DNA of 49,820 nt from NCBI GenBank assembly GCA_947463385.1, contig CANHSL010000008.1, forward strand, positions 1-49,820, in the 5' to 3' direction. The notes beneath the pieces are model-generated. The model saw nothing but the letters and a program-made list of their open reading frames with translations, ran no database searches and was not told where the DNA came from. Of the stretch, positions 27,195 to 36,600 are shown piece after piece. The position numbers and the translations under genes were made by a program. Origin of the DNA: Flavobacteriales bacterium (GTDB taxonomy: Bacteria > Bacteroidota > Bacteroidia > Flavobacteriales_D > Crocinitomicaceae). The number at the start of each line of letters is the position of its first letter. The first letter of the stretch is position 1.

Positions 27195-30100
27195 TTAGTT
27201 TCTAACTTTTACTTTATACCAAACGTTCGGTTTAACACCAACCTCTTCTAACGCTTGATACGCCCTATTGTCCGAGGAACTCGCTTTTACTGCGGAGTTA
27301 TCGTCATTCCAATCTCCGACGATAATGGCATTTGTAGGACAAGCTTCAGAACAAGCTGTAGCTAATTCACCATCTTTAACCGGTCTTGCCTCTTTTTTAG
27401 CCGTAAGTTTCGTGCTTTGAATTCGTTGAACACAGAATGAACATTTCTCCATTACACCACGCGTTCTAACCGTTACATCCGGATTAAGCACCATACGACC
27501 TAAATCATCTTGCGCTGGATTTACTTCTGTAAATTTCTTATATGACGGATAATTAAACCAGTTAAATCGTCGCACTTTATATGGACAGTTATTTGCACAA
27601 TATCGGGTACCGATACATCGGTTATACGCCATTTGATTCAAGCCCTCATTGCTATGCGTTGTCGCTGCCACGGGACAAACCGTTTCACATGGTGCATGGT
27701 TACAATGATGACACATCAATGGCATGTGAACCACGGCTGGATTTACCGCCGCTTTCTCTGCTTCAGAATAATTAAAATCGTCCTCATTCGCTTTTTTACC
27801 AATGGTGGACTCCTCCGCTGACGCATAATATCTATCGATTCTCAACCAATGCATTTCACGACCACGTCTAACCTCATCTTTACCAACAACAGGAACGTTG
27901 TTTTCTGATTGACAGGCCACTAAACAAGATCCACAACCTATACAAGAAGATAAATCGATCGTCATTCCCCATCGGTGACCAACTTTCTCAATTGGATGCG
28001 CATTCCATAAGTCAAACTCCTCAAGCGGAGCTTCTTCATGGTGACCGTGCTCATTTAATCGTTGTAATTTATGAATCGGATTAAACGCTTCTCTATCACC
28101 CTTCAAAAATGTAGACAAGGTGGTTTCTCTTACGATAGAATCACGTCCCATCACCGTATGATGAATTTGGGTAGCAGCAATTAAATATTCACCTTCGGCC
28201 TTCGCAATTGTAGCGCTGGCAGCATATGATGGCAACCCATTAAATACAGATACACACGGGTACACATTAACTCCGATTGCTATTCTTTTTCCTTTATCAT
28301 CCAACTCATAGCCGCCATATTCCTTCGTTTGATATGCGCCACGGCCGATTTTTTCGCCGTTTGCTCCGCGACCATAACCTAAGGCAATTCCAATTGTATT
28401 GAATGCCTGTCCTGGCTGAGGATAAACCGGAAGCGTAACTTTTTGTCCATTCACAGTAACAGTAGCCATATTCAAGCCATGTTCCTGATCGTAAGTCGTT
28501 ACATATCCCATTTTCTCCATTTGAACTGGATTCATGGTAATGTAATTATCCCAAGTAACCTTGGAAATTGGATCCGGTAGTTCTTGTAACCATGGGTTAC
28601 TTGCTAATCCTCCGTCACGAATCGCCGTTTTTTGATAAAAAACAACTTCCCACTCACCACCTTTAGTCGTGGCTGAAGAAGCAACAGCTTTGTATGCAAA
28701 TGTTGAAATAGGTGCACTCACCGCACCACAACTGTTGTGCGTTAATAACGCGAAATCAGTGAATCCAAATTCTGCAGAAGCAGCAGTGCCTTTAATTGCA
28801 TCATATGCAACCGTTGAATCTTTTCCATTTCGAACCGCAGCACCCGCCCAAACCAACACAGATTCTAGACTTGAATAGGTGTCACCTAATGGACGTATTG
28901 TAGGTTGTGCAACTGCGTATTGCGTAGCTTTTGGTTTAAAATCACTCCATCCTTCAAGTTGGTGATGATCAGGAACAATATATGCCGCTACCGATGAACT
29001 TTCGTCTGCATATCTCGACGTAGAGACATACATTTTTAAGCCTTCTAATCCGTTTCTTAATGCTTCCCCATTTGAGGCAGAATACACAGGATTCGCTCCT
29101 AAGTTAATTAATACGTCCGGACCTTTGCCAGCAATAATTGCATCAAAAAGTTGATTTGCCTCCTTGTCATTCGACTGGAAAAGTTTAACATCATTGGCGA
29201 GATCAATGGTTGTACCGTATGCATTTAATTGATTATTAATTGCATTCGTTAATAATTGCTCAGCCTCATTATTCGATCCACAAACAACTAAGGATTCTTT
29301 TTTGCTTGACTTAAGCGCGGCAATTGCAGCGTCTGCCACTTTTTTTGCTTCACCAGACAAAGCGCTAGAAACTAAGGTAGAACCACCAATACTTTTAAGA
29401 ATATAGGCCAAAACGTTAGCGGATTCAGACGGCTTAATTTGAACTCTTCCATCAGCATTTGATCCAGTAATGGACATGATGGATTCAAATTGGTAATGCG
29501 ATGACATATCTTTACCTGGAGCTCTATTTACACCATATTGAACCGCGTATTCATTAGCCAATAACCACGTACTTAAGAAATCTGCACCAACACTAACAAT
29601 AGTTTTTGCTTTTGAAAAATCATAAGATGGAATTATCGAAGCGCCAAAGTTTAATTCATTCGCTTTACGAATTGCGCCATAAGAAACCGCATCGTATTGA
29701 ACCACCTTAACCTTTGACAAACCATTCACAGCATAAGCAGTTGAAAACGTTGAAAGCGCAGTGGTCAAGGATGGACTAATAATGGTTGGAGAAAGCACAA
29801 CGATTTCTTTTGCCGCTTTAAGCGCAGAGCGTATTGCTTTATCCGCTTTATCAACTGAAATATTCGCATCAACACCTTTTGCGCGGACACCATTTAGTCT
29901 TTCGCTATCATACAATCCAAGAACCGAAGCGATAATTTGCGGGTTAGTCCCCCCTTTGGTGAAACCAAAATCCTTATTTCCTTTGATAAATATAGGGCGC
30001 GCCTCTCTCGTTTTAACAAGAACACTCGCATACGATAAGCCATCATAATACGTAGAAGCATACCATGTAGCAACACCCGGTGTTACATCTTCTGGTTTAT

Positions 30101-30341
30101 TTACATAAGGTACCGCCTTGGTTACCGGAGCTTCACACGCAGCCAAGGTTGCAGCCGCAACGGAAAATCCTAAAAATTTAAGGAAATCACGACGACCGGT
30201 TGAAGATTCAGCTAATTGCTCATCTACCAAAAACTGTTCAACTGAGTTTTGAAATGGGAACTCGTTGTCTCGATGCTTTGTAAATTCAGGAGTTTGATTT
30301 AATTCTTCAATTCCTTTCCAATATTTCTTTGTTACTTCCAT
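27195..30341 (-). CDS. actB: Alternative complex III iron-sulphur subunit ActB
   Basis: ActB is a fusion of a molybdopterin-oxidoreductase-like domain, which in ACIII carries no molybdenum cofactor, with a C-terminal ferredoxin-like domain. The N-terminus has a twin-arginine signal (Arg50-Arg51 in GRRDFLKFLG) that ends in a lipobox cysteine at residue 69 (LAACEAP), so the protein is probably Tat-exported and lipidated. The ferredoxin half shows four cysteine clusters: CIGCGSCLVAC, CNHAPCETVCP, CIGTRYCANNCP, and CSFC with CSEACP. That fits three [4Fe-4S] clusters and one [3Fe-4S]. At 1048 residues it is full length. It lies between actA and actC. Confidence 0.95.
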   Translation of the reverse strand: MEVTKKYWKGIEELNQTPEFTKHRDNEFPFQNSVEQFLVDEQLAESSTGRRDFLKFLGFSVAAATLAACEAPVTKAVPYVNKPEDVTPGVATWYASTYYDGLSYASVLVKTREARPIFIKGNKDFGFTKGGTNPQIIASVLGLYDSERLNGVRAKGVDANISVDKADKAIRSALKAAKEIVVLSPTIISPSLTTALSTFSTAYAVNGLSKVKVVQYDAVSYGAIRKANELNFGASIIPSYDFSKAKTIVSVGADFLSTWLLANEYAVQYGVNRAPGKDMSSHYQFESIMSITGSNADGRVQIKPSESANVLAYILKSIGGSTLVSSALSGEAKKVADAAIAALKSSKKESLVVCGSNNEAEQLLTNAINNQLNAYGTTIDLANDVKLFQSNDKEANQLFDAIIAGKGPDVLINLGANPVYSASNGEALRNGLEGLKMYVSTSRYADESSSVAAYIVPDHHQLEGWSDFKPKATQYAVAQPTIRPLGDTYSSLESVLVWAGAAVRNGKDSTVAYDAIKGTAASAEFGFTDFALLTHNSCGAVSAPISTFAYKAVASSATTKGGEWEVVFYQKTAIRDGGLASNPWLQELPDPISKVTWDNYITMNPVQMEKMGYVTTYDQEHGLNMATVTVNGQKVTLPVYPQPGQAFNTIGIALGYGRGANGEKIGRGAYQTKEYGGYELDDKGKRIAIGVNVYPCVSVFNGLPSYAASATIAKAEGEYLIAATQIHHTVMGRDSIVRETTLSTFLKGDREAFNPIHKLQRLNEHGHHEEAPLEEFDLWNAHPIEKVGHRWGMTIDLSSCIGCGSCLVACQSENNVPVVGKDEVRRGREMHWLRIDRYYASAEESTIGKKANEDDFNYSEAEKAAVNPAVVHMPLMCHHCNHAPCETVCPVAATTHSNEGLNQMAYNRCIGTRYCANNCPYKVRRFNWFNYPSYKKFTEVNPAQDDLGRMVLNPDVTVRTRGVMEKCSFCVQRIQSTKLTAKKEARPVKDGELATACSEACPTNAIIVGDWNDDNSAVKASSSDNRAYQALEEVGVKPNVWYKVKVRN

Positions 30342-30366
30342 AACTTGTTTTATTCGCTATAGTAAA

Positions 30367-31689
30367 TTAATAGTGACATTTAGCACATTCCCAACCACCT
30401 AATTCATTGACAGTTAATTTACCGTCGTTGGTTAAATATTTTCGGTATAGGGCTTTGTTTTTCTTCAAACGGCTATGTATTTCGTCATAATATGCGTTTT
30501 TGCCGTCACCAACAGTCACCTCTTTGGCGCCGTGGCATTCGATACACCATCCCATCGTTAGGGTAGCTTTCGTTAATTTGATATTGCCTTCGATTTTATT
30601 TAACTCCTCGATTGGCTGAACCTTGGCGGTTTCTTTCATTTGTGTCATATCCCCGTGACATTGTTTACAATCCACCCCACCAACAACAACGTGTTGAGAG
30701 TGATTAAAGTAAACGTGATCAGGCAACACATGCACCTTATTCCACACCAGTGGTTTTCCTTTAGTATTTCGATATCCCCCTGCTGGACCAAATTTAGTGT
30801 CCCAACCCGCAGCAGCATAAATCTTCTTGATTTCGCCAGCAAACGGCTTACCATCACCGTTGATTTGTTTATGGCAGTTCATACAAACATTTACAGATGG
30901 CAATCCTGCATGTTTAGACTTGGTAACCGAATTGTGACAATATTTACAATCAATGCCGTTCTCTCCCGCGTGACGTGAGTGTGGGAAAGCAACAGGTTGC
31001 GACGGTTGATAATTTTCCATCACATTAATTGAATACAAACTTTTAAATACCACCACCAACACAGCTATTGTCAATACTAAACCTACTAATCCAGTTACCC
31101 CACGATATTTCCAAGCTGTTGTTTTAAACTCTTCCCAGTATGTTAACTCGTTATATTTCTCATCGCCCGTACTTGCTACCTTGAGTTGACGACGAACGCC
31201 ACCAACACTTAAAATAATTACGATAAACAATACGGCTAGTATTAACCACACAAACCCTAATCCTCCTTCTTCCTCTTCACCACCCTGTGTTGCATTTGGA
31301 TCAGCTGCGCCATCTTTGGCTGCTGCAGGATCTTCTTTGGGTTGCGCATCGGCGTAATCTAAAATTTGATTCACTTGATCATCTGTCAAATCAGCAAAAA
31401 TGCTCATTTGAGAACCCCCATACTCTTTAAAAACAGCGGCAGCGCGTTTAGACGCACCACTTGCTCTTAACGCCGCATTGTTCTGAACCCATTTAGTGAT
31501 CAAATCCCCTTCCCCGGCATCAATCCATCGTTGACGTGCACCAGAAAGCATTGGACCAGTTCCGTTTTTATGAATTTGGTGACAACTGGAACATTTTGAT
31601 TTAAAAAGCGCTTCTCCTTGCGCATTAAGGGTGTGTTGAACAAAAATGGTAACACACAAAAAAGCAAACAACCTGAGGGATTTCGCCAT
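30367..31689 (-). CDS. actA: Alternative complex III multihaem cytochrome ActA
   Basis: This is the multihaem c-type cytochrome that collects electrons from ActB. Six CxxCH motifs can be counted. CSSCH lies in an N-terminal single-haem domain after the signal peptide, and CKYCH, CMNCH, CKQCH, CIECH and CAKCH lie in the C-terminal half. Between them come an acidic linker (GGEEEEGG) and two hydrophobic segments. Five haems are the usual number for ActA, so the N-terminal domain looks like an extra cytochrome c unit. The start at MAKSLRLF (base 31689) gives a normal signal peptide; the one at 31719 adds ten polar residues. It is the first gene of the act-cox operon. Confidence 0.93.
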   Translation of the reverse strand: MAKSLRLFAFLCVTIFVQHTLNAQGEALFKSKCSSCHQIHKNGTGPMLSGARQRWIDAGEGDLITKWVQNNAALRASGASKRAAAVFKEYGGSQMSIFADLTDDQVNQILDYADAQPKEDPAAAKDGAADPNATQGGEEEEGGLGFVWLILAVLFIVIILSVGGVRRQLKVASTGDEKYNELTYWEEFKTTAWKYRGVTGLVGLVLTIAVLVVVFKSLYSINVMENYQPSQPVAFPHSRHAGENGIDCKYCHNSVTKSKHAGLPSVNVCMNCHKQINGDGKPFAGEIKKIYAAAGWDTKFGPAGGYRNTKGKPLVWNKVHVLPDHVYFNHSQHVVVGGVDCKQCHGDMTQMKETAKVQPIEELNKIEGNIKLTKATLTMGWCIECHGAKEVTVGDGKNAYYDEIHSRLKKNKALYRKYLTNDGKLTVNELGGWECAKCHY

Positions 31690-31776
31690 TGTAACTTGTT
31701 GAATATTAGATATTTTCATGAAACTAGTTTCTAAATTCTCTTTTTAAAAAGCGCATTTTAACACTTTTTCACGTTG

Positions 31777-31819
31777 CAAATTTACACGAATAGAGAAATT
31801 TCATGACACATTCATGACA
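31777..31819 (-). promoter_or_regulatory. actA promoter region with tandem TGTCATGA repeat
   Basis: TAAATTTG (31784-31777, minus strand) is a good -7 element for the act-cox operon. In place of a clear -33 TTTG, the stretch 31819-31801 holds two copies of TGTCATGA separated by three bases, an 11-base period that puts both copies on the same DNA face. This suggests a regulator-binding site at a promoter needing activation or subject to repression. Two further palindromes, TTTCATGAAA (31714-31723) and GAAACTAGTTTC (31720-31731), lie in the presumed leader. Confidence 0.5.
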
Positions 31820-31878
31820 AAAAAAGCGGCCTAGAATTAATTTATAATCATTCTAAATAAGGAAAAAACTACTGCTGC

Positions 31879-31907
31879 TTGTAAGTTGATGAAAGTTAAT
31901 ACCTTTG
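31879..31907 (+). promoter_or_regulatory. Promoter of the SPOR-like gene, abutting the start codon
   Basis: TTG (31879-31881), an 18-base spacer and TACCTTTG (31900-31907) match the Bacteroidota consensus. Only ACTT separates the box from the ATG at 31912, predicting a leaderless or near-leaderless mRNA. Confidence 0.68.
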
Positions 31908-31911
31908 ACTT

Positions 31912-32301
31912 ATGTTAAATCGCTGTTTCCTCAAGCTCTGTTCCTTAATACTTCTGTTAATGGCTAACATTAATGTAAGTGGTCAGCTCACGCCACACAT
32001 TGATCCAATCATTGAGCGCGGTATTGACAGCAACAGACACTATCGCAATGAACTCTCGGGATACAGAATTCAATTGGCGTTTGATAGTGATAAAAAACTA
32101 ATTGACTCCCTTCGATTAAAATTTATTACTTCTTACCCAAAGACCGAAGCCTATATTAGTTTCGAGGCACCTTATTTCAACTTTATGGTGGGTGACTATC
32201 GCAGCGAGATAGAGGCCGGATTATTTAAACAGCAACTCCTGGGCGCTTATCCCCTGACCGTTATTCAGCGCACCAGGATTAAGCTTCCTCGAATAGATTA
32301 A
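31912..32301 (+). CDS. Secreted SPOR-domain-like protein
   Basis: This 129-residue protein has a signal peptide (LCSLILLLMANINVSGQ) and one SPOR-like domain: the first strand reads GYRIQLAFDS, and the second half reads FMVGDYRSEIEAGLFKQQL. SPOR domains bind denuded glycan strands of peptidoglycan. The protein is nearly all domain, so it is probably a periplasmic peptidoglycan-binding factor. The start seems secure because the next Met would remove the signal peptide. It diverges from actA and converges on thiL with a seven-base gap. Confidence 0.75.
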   Translation: MLNRCFLKLCSLILLLMANINVSGQLTPHIDPIIERGIDSNRHYRNELSGYRIQLAFDSDKKLIDSLRLKFITSYPKTEAYISFEAPYFNFMVGDYRSEIEAGLFKQQLLGAYPLTVIQRTRIKLPRID

Positions 32302-32308
32302 AAGAATT

Positions 32309-33346
32309 TTAGAAATGCGCCCAGCCCTGTGCTTTTATTTCATGGATCGACCCTGATTGGTCCATAAGTTGAGCAATACCATGTTCTTCTGTAAAATATC
32401 CGATCGGGGTAAAATGCGGATTACCTTTAAGTGCTAGAAAATCCTCTTGAGATACTGAAAACAACAACTCGTACTCTTCCCCACCGTTCATGGCGCAGGT
32501 AAGCGGAGAAAGATTAAACTCTGAAGCAAGCAACATCGTATCTTCATGATAAGGCAATTTCTCTTCGTGTATTATGCATCCCAACTTGCTGGCAGCGCAC
32601 AAATGTTTTAATTCCGAAGCAAGTCCATCCGAGATGTCAATCATAGCGCTTGGCACGACACCTAGCTGCTCCAACAAGGAAATCACATCCTTACGTGCCT
32701 CGGGCATTAATTGCTTTTTAATCAAGGGGTCAAATGGCGCCAATTCTGGTTGAATGTTAGGATTTGCAAGAAACACACTTTTTTCTCGTTCCAAAATTTG
32801 CAAGCCCAAATATGGGCGGCCTAAATCCCCTGAAACCATAATAATATCATTGGTTTTAGCGCCTTTTCTATATGAAATTCTTGATTTACTAACCTTGCCA
32901 ATCGCCGTTACAGACAGCATAAGTCCTTTTGATGAACTGCTGGTGTCTCCACCCACCAAGTCAACTTGAAAATGTTCACACGCCTTCTGAATCCCTTCAT
33001 ATAATTCTTCAATTGCCTCTAGCGGAAAACGACTCGACAATCCAATGTTTACGACAACTTGCTCAGCCATCCCATTCATAGCATATACATCAGAAATACT
33101 GGCAGAAATCACCTTATAACCCAAGTGCTTCAGCGGAACATACATTAGGTCAAAATGAATATTCTCTAAAAACAGATCAGATGATACTAAGGTATAGGTG
33201 GCTTCATCGCGCACTATGACTGCGCAGTCATCTCCAACGCCAAAAACTGTAGATGAATTTGAGGCATTAAAAGCAGCTGTTAAATGGTTTATCAAACCAA
33301 ATTCGCCAAGACTTTCAATGCTTTGTTTTCCTAGATCTTCTTTCAT
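32309..33346 (-). CDS. thiL: Thiamine-monophosphate kinase
   Basis: ThiL phosphorylates thiamine monophosphate to the active diphosphate, using ATP. It belongs to the PurM/AIR-synthase-like superfamily. The N-terminal GVGDDCAVI motif (around residues 36-44) binds magnesium and ATP, then come the conserved ASISDVYAMNG segment and the VGGDTSSSS motif near residue 125. The C-terminal DISDGLASELKHLC block completes the site. At 345 residues it is full length. It is located behind the tRNA-Gln terminator, and I could not find a convincing promoter of its own. Confidence 0.93.
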   Translation of the reverse strand: MKEDLGKQSIESLGEFGLINHLTAAFNASNSSTVFGVGDDCAVIVRDEATYTLVSSDLFLENIHFDLMYVPLKHLGYKVISASISDVYAMNGMAEQVVVNIGLSSRFPLEAIEELYEGIQKACEHFQVDLVGGDTSSSSKGLMLSVTAIGKVSKSRISYRKGAKTNDIIMVSGDLGRPYLGLQILEREKSVFLANPNIQPELAPFDPLIKKQLMPEARKDVISLLEQLGVVPSAMIDISDGLASELKHLCAASKLGCIIHEEKLPYHEDTMLLASEFNLSPLTCAMNGGEEYELLFSVSQEDFLALKGNPHFTPIGYFTEEHGIAQLMDQSGSIHEIKAQGWAHF

Positions 33347-33396
33347 AAGGCGGTAGATTGGTTTTGAGCCAAGTGATAATTCTCTTTTAAAAACAA

Positions 33397-33419
33397 AAAC
33401 CCTGATTGCTCAGGGTTTT
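33397..33419 (-). terminator. Terminator downstream of tRNA-Gln
   Basis: On the minus strand, AAACCCTGA, a short loop GCAA(T) and TCAGGGTTT form a stem of about 9 bp, followed by TTGTTTTT. It lies just past the 3' end of tRNA-Gln and upstream of thiL. Confidence 0.75.
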
Positions 33420-33423
33420 ATTG

Positions 33424-33496
33424 TTGACCCACTAGGGCTCGAACCTAGACTCTTCTGAACCAAAATCAGACGTGTTGCCAGTTACACCATGGGTCA
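33424..33496 (-). tRNA. tRNA-Gln (TTG)
   Basis: The minus strand folds into a full cloverleaf. The acceptor stem is TGACCCA with TGGGTCA, the T arm contains GGTTCGAGCC, and the anticodon stem TCTGA/TCAGA encloses the loop TTTTGGT, giving anticodon TTG for glutamine. The discriminator base is A and CCA is not encoded. An independent promoter (33506-33535) and a terminator (33397-33419) flank it. Confidence 0.93.
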
Positions 33497-33505
33497 TTGG
33501 GTGCG

Positions 33506-33535
33506 CAAAGTTAGGAACTTTATTTAATTTTCAAA
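33506..33535 (-). promoter_or_regulatory. Promoter of tRNA-Gln
   Basis: On the minus strand, TTTG (33535-33532), an 18-base spacer and TAACTTTG (33513-33506) match the Bacteroidota consensus. The -7 box ends 9 bases before the mature tRNA 5' end. Confidence 0.72.
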
Positions 33536-33618
33536 AAATCCAAATTGAAATTTATCTATGGAATTTTCTCTCAACGCGATATATTCCTAAATTCGCGTTT
33601 ATATATTATTCTTTTCTC

Positions 33619-36600
33619 ATGAACTTTAAAAAGCTTAACACATTAACCGGATGGATTGTTTTTGCGATTGCAACAAGTGTTTACCTAATGACCATGGAAT
33701 CTACAGCAAGTTTGTGGGATTGTGGGGAGTACATAACGGCAGCTTATAAATTAGAGGTCGGACATCCTCCAGGCGCTCCCTTATTCATGGTACTTGGCCG
33801 TCTATTTTCATTTTTCGCTGCGCCAGAATCTGTTGCCCTATGGATTAATGCATTGTCAGCCATTTCAAGTTCATTAACCATTCTCTTTATGTTTTGGTCA
33901 ATGAGTCTTTTACTAAAGAAGCTCGTGATCAATCAAAAAGGCGAATTAGGAGGTACGGATGGAACAATGGTAATTGTAGCTTCGGCAATTGCTGCTTTAG
34001 CCTATACCTTTTCAGACTCCTTTTGGTTTTCTGCTGTTGAAGGCGAAGTTTATGCCATGGCGTCACTTTTTACTGCAGTCATTTTTTGGGCTGCCTTGAA
34101 GTGGGATGAAGAAATGAATTTAGTTGAAATTCAGAATGCAAGTCCAAACCGTTGGATTTTAATTATTTTCTTCATGTTAGGTTTGGCTGTTGGAGTCCAT
34201 TTACTTGGAATTCTTGTGGTTCCTGCTATTGGATATTTAATTTACTTCAATGTATCCAAAAACATCACATGGGGATGGTTTCTTCTTACTGGCGTGATTT
34301 CCGTCTTTGCCCTTGGGTTCATTCAAGAGGCAATTATCCCGGGATCTATTGCACTTGCGAGTTCTTTTGAGGTCTCATTTGTTAACTCTTTTGGCCTACC
34401 ATTTTTTAGTGGCACCTTATTTTTCTTCATTTTATTAATTGGTGCTTGTGTTTTTGCCATTCGATATGCAAGAAAAAAACAACACACCATATTATATAAC
34501 ACCATCATGGGGCTTACCGTATTGCTGATTGGTTACGGATCTTTTGCGGTTATTGTTATTCGCTCAAATGCCAATACGCCATTGGATGAAAATGACCCGG
34601 AAAATTTAGTGACACTACATTCTTATTTGAAACGAGAGCAATATGGCTCTAATCCTATATTTTTTGGACAGTATTGGAATTCATTTCGTTTAAACGAAAC
34701 CTTAGATGAAAATGGTCAACCGCGATTAACGTCAAAAGATGGTTGGGGTGACTTGTCTCCATATTACCTTAGACGTTTTGTTGTACAAGAAGGAGAATCC
34801 GATGTGAAGGCCTTCATTAAAGAAGCTGACGCAAAAGCTTGGACAACAAAAAACAAAGGGGCTTTCACTATAACGGAAAAGTATTATGAAAGCAATAGCT
34901 CCATTCGAATGGGCGCTGAACCTGCGTATGCGCAGACCACTATTTTTCCGAGAATGTATGCAGAAACACCGCAGCACATTCAAGGATATAAAGAATGGAG
35001 TGGTTATGATCCAGCTGACGGGGCTGGTGATGAATTAGGAAGAGACGGAATGCGTCTTCCAACGATGGGAGAAAACCTTACCTACTTTTTTAGATATCAA
35101 GTGAACTGGATGTATATGCGCTATCTCCTTTGGAACTTCTCTGGACGTCAAAACGATATTCAAGGTCATGGAGATAACATGAGAGGAAATTGGATCAGTG
35201 GGATTGATTGGGTAGATGCTCCGAATGTGGGTCCATCCGATGCACAGCCTTTCTATACCAGCGAAAATCCGGCTCACAACCGCTTCTTTCTGATTCCGTT
35301 CGCATTTATAATTTTGGGTATATTTTTCCACTTTTATCGCGCACCAAAAGATGCCTTTGTTTTAACCTTAGCATTTCTTTTTACAGGATTAGCCATCGTG
35401 GTGTACCTGAATCAGAAACCACTTGAACCCAGAGAACGAGATTATGCCTATTCAGGATCCTTTTATTTCTTTGCGATGTGGCTGGCCTTTGGCGTTTATG
35501 CACTGTATGACTTTATTGGCTCCATCGATAAAAAATTAGTAATGAAACTCTCCTATTTTTTCGGGGGAGGTCTCGTATTATTTTTAATTGCGGGTTATGG
35601 GCGCATGTGGTTTGTTCTAACGGTGCTAATCGCATTGCTCATTGGCCTTTCGCACCTATTAAGTAAAGCAAAACTTAGTGGTAAAGCCCCGGTTATGATT
35701 ATTAGTTTGTTGGGTTTATTGGCCCCTATACTCATGGGGACACAAGGATGGGACGATCACGACCGAAGTGGAAAAACATCCGCACGCGATTTAGCATACA
35801 ACTATTTGAATTCTTGTAAAAAGAATGGCATCTTATTTACAAATGGAGATAATGATACCTTCCCTTTATGGTATTTACAAGAAGTTGAAGGGAAACGAAC
35901 CGATGTTCGCGTGTGCAACCTATCGCTTATGGGCACTGACTGGTATACGAATCAAATGAAAATGAAGGCCTATGATTCTGATCCATTGCCAATTGCCTAT
36001 CGTGAAGATCAAATTTTAATGTATGCTGGGAATACAGATCAAGTGTATTTCTTGCCTTTGCTTGAACTAATTGGTCTAAGCAATGATGAGGCGCTCTTGA
36101 AGAAAGTAATCGAACTTCGATTAAAGAAAAACAAAACGGTGGCAACACAAGTAGTAAATTATTTCAATGGTAAAATGGGGATGTTGCGGAGTTCCTTCTC
36201 TGTAACTCAGCCCAATCTTCAAGTGGCCTTTGATAAAACATGGAGTCAAATCACTTCGAATGACACGGTGAATCTAGCACAAAACATAATCGGAAAATTC
36301 ACTGGAATAAGTCAGATTTTCAAAAGTGTGCAACAAGGCGCTATTAAAATCGAAGACGGGGCAGCTAAAGAATTACAAACCTTGTTTGATGAATTCGAAA
36401 AACCGTGGATGAGTGTTGACCTAAAAGATGCGATGGACTTCGTTCGAATGGATGAAAACTATATTGTTGATCAGGATGGGAATCACATTTATTTCTTCCC
36501 TTCTAGTAAATTCTATTTACCTGTTGATAAAGAGAACGTAGTGTCTTCAGACATCATCAGCAAAGGTCAGTTAAGTCAATGTGCTTCTGAAATTGAATTT

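Noticed and set aside
27195-30341. Functional molybdopterin oxidoreductase activity for ActB
   Set aside because: Homology to that superfamily is clear, but in known ACIII this domain carries no molybdenum cofactor, and the operon context identifies it as ActB.
33347-33396. A separate promoter for thiL
   Set aside because: No TAnnTTTG box is present in the region between the tRNA-Gln terminator and thiL. The nearest resemblance (TATCACTTG) has wrong spacing, so I did not list it.
33472-33618. Longer start for the DUF2723 gene at base 33472
   Set aside because: It would lie within tRNA-Gln and its promoter and add 49 residues unrelated to the family. The Met at 33619 begins the conserved region.
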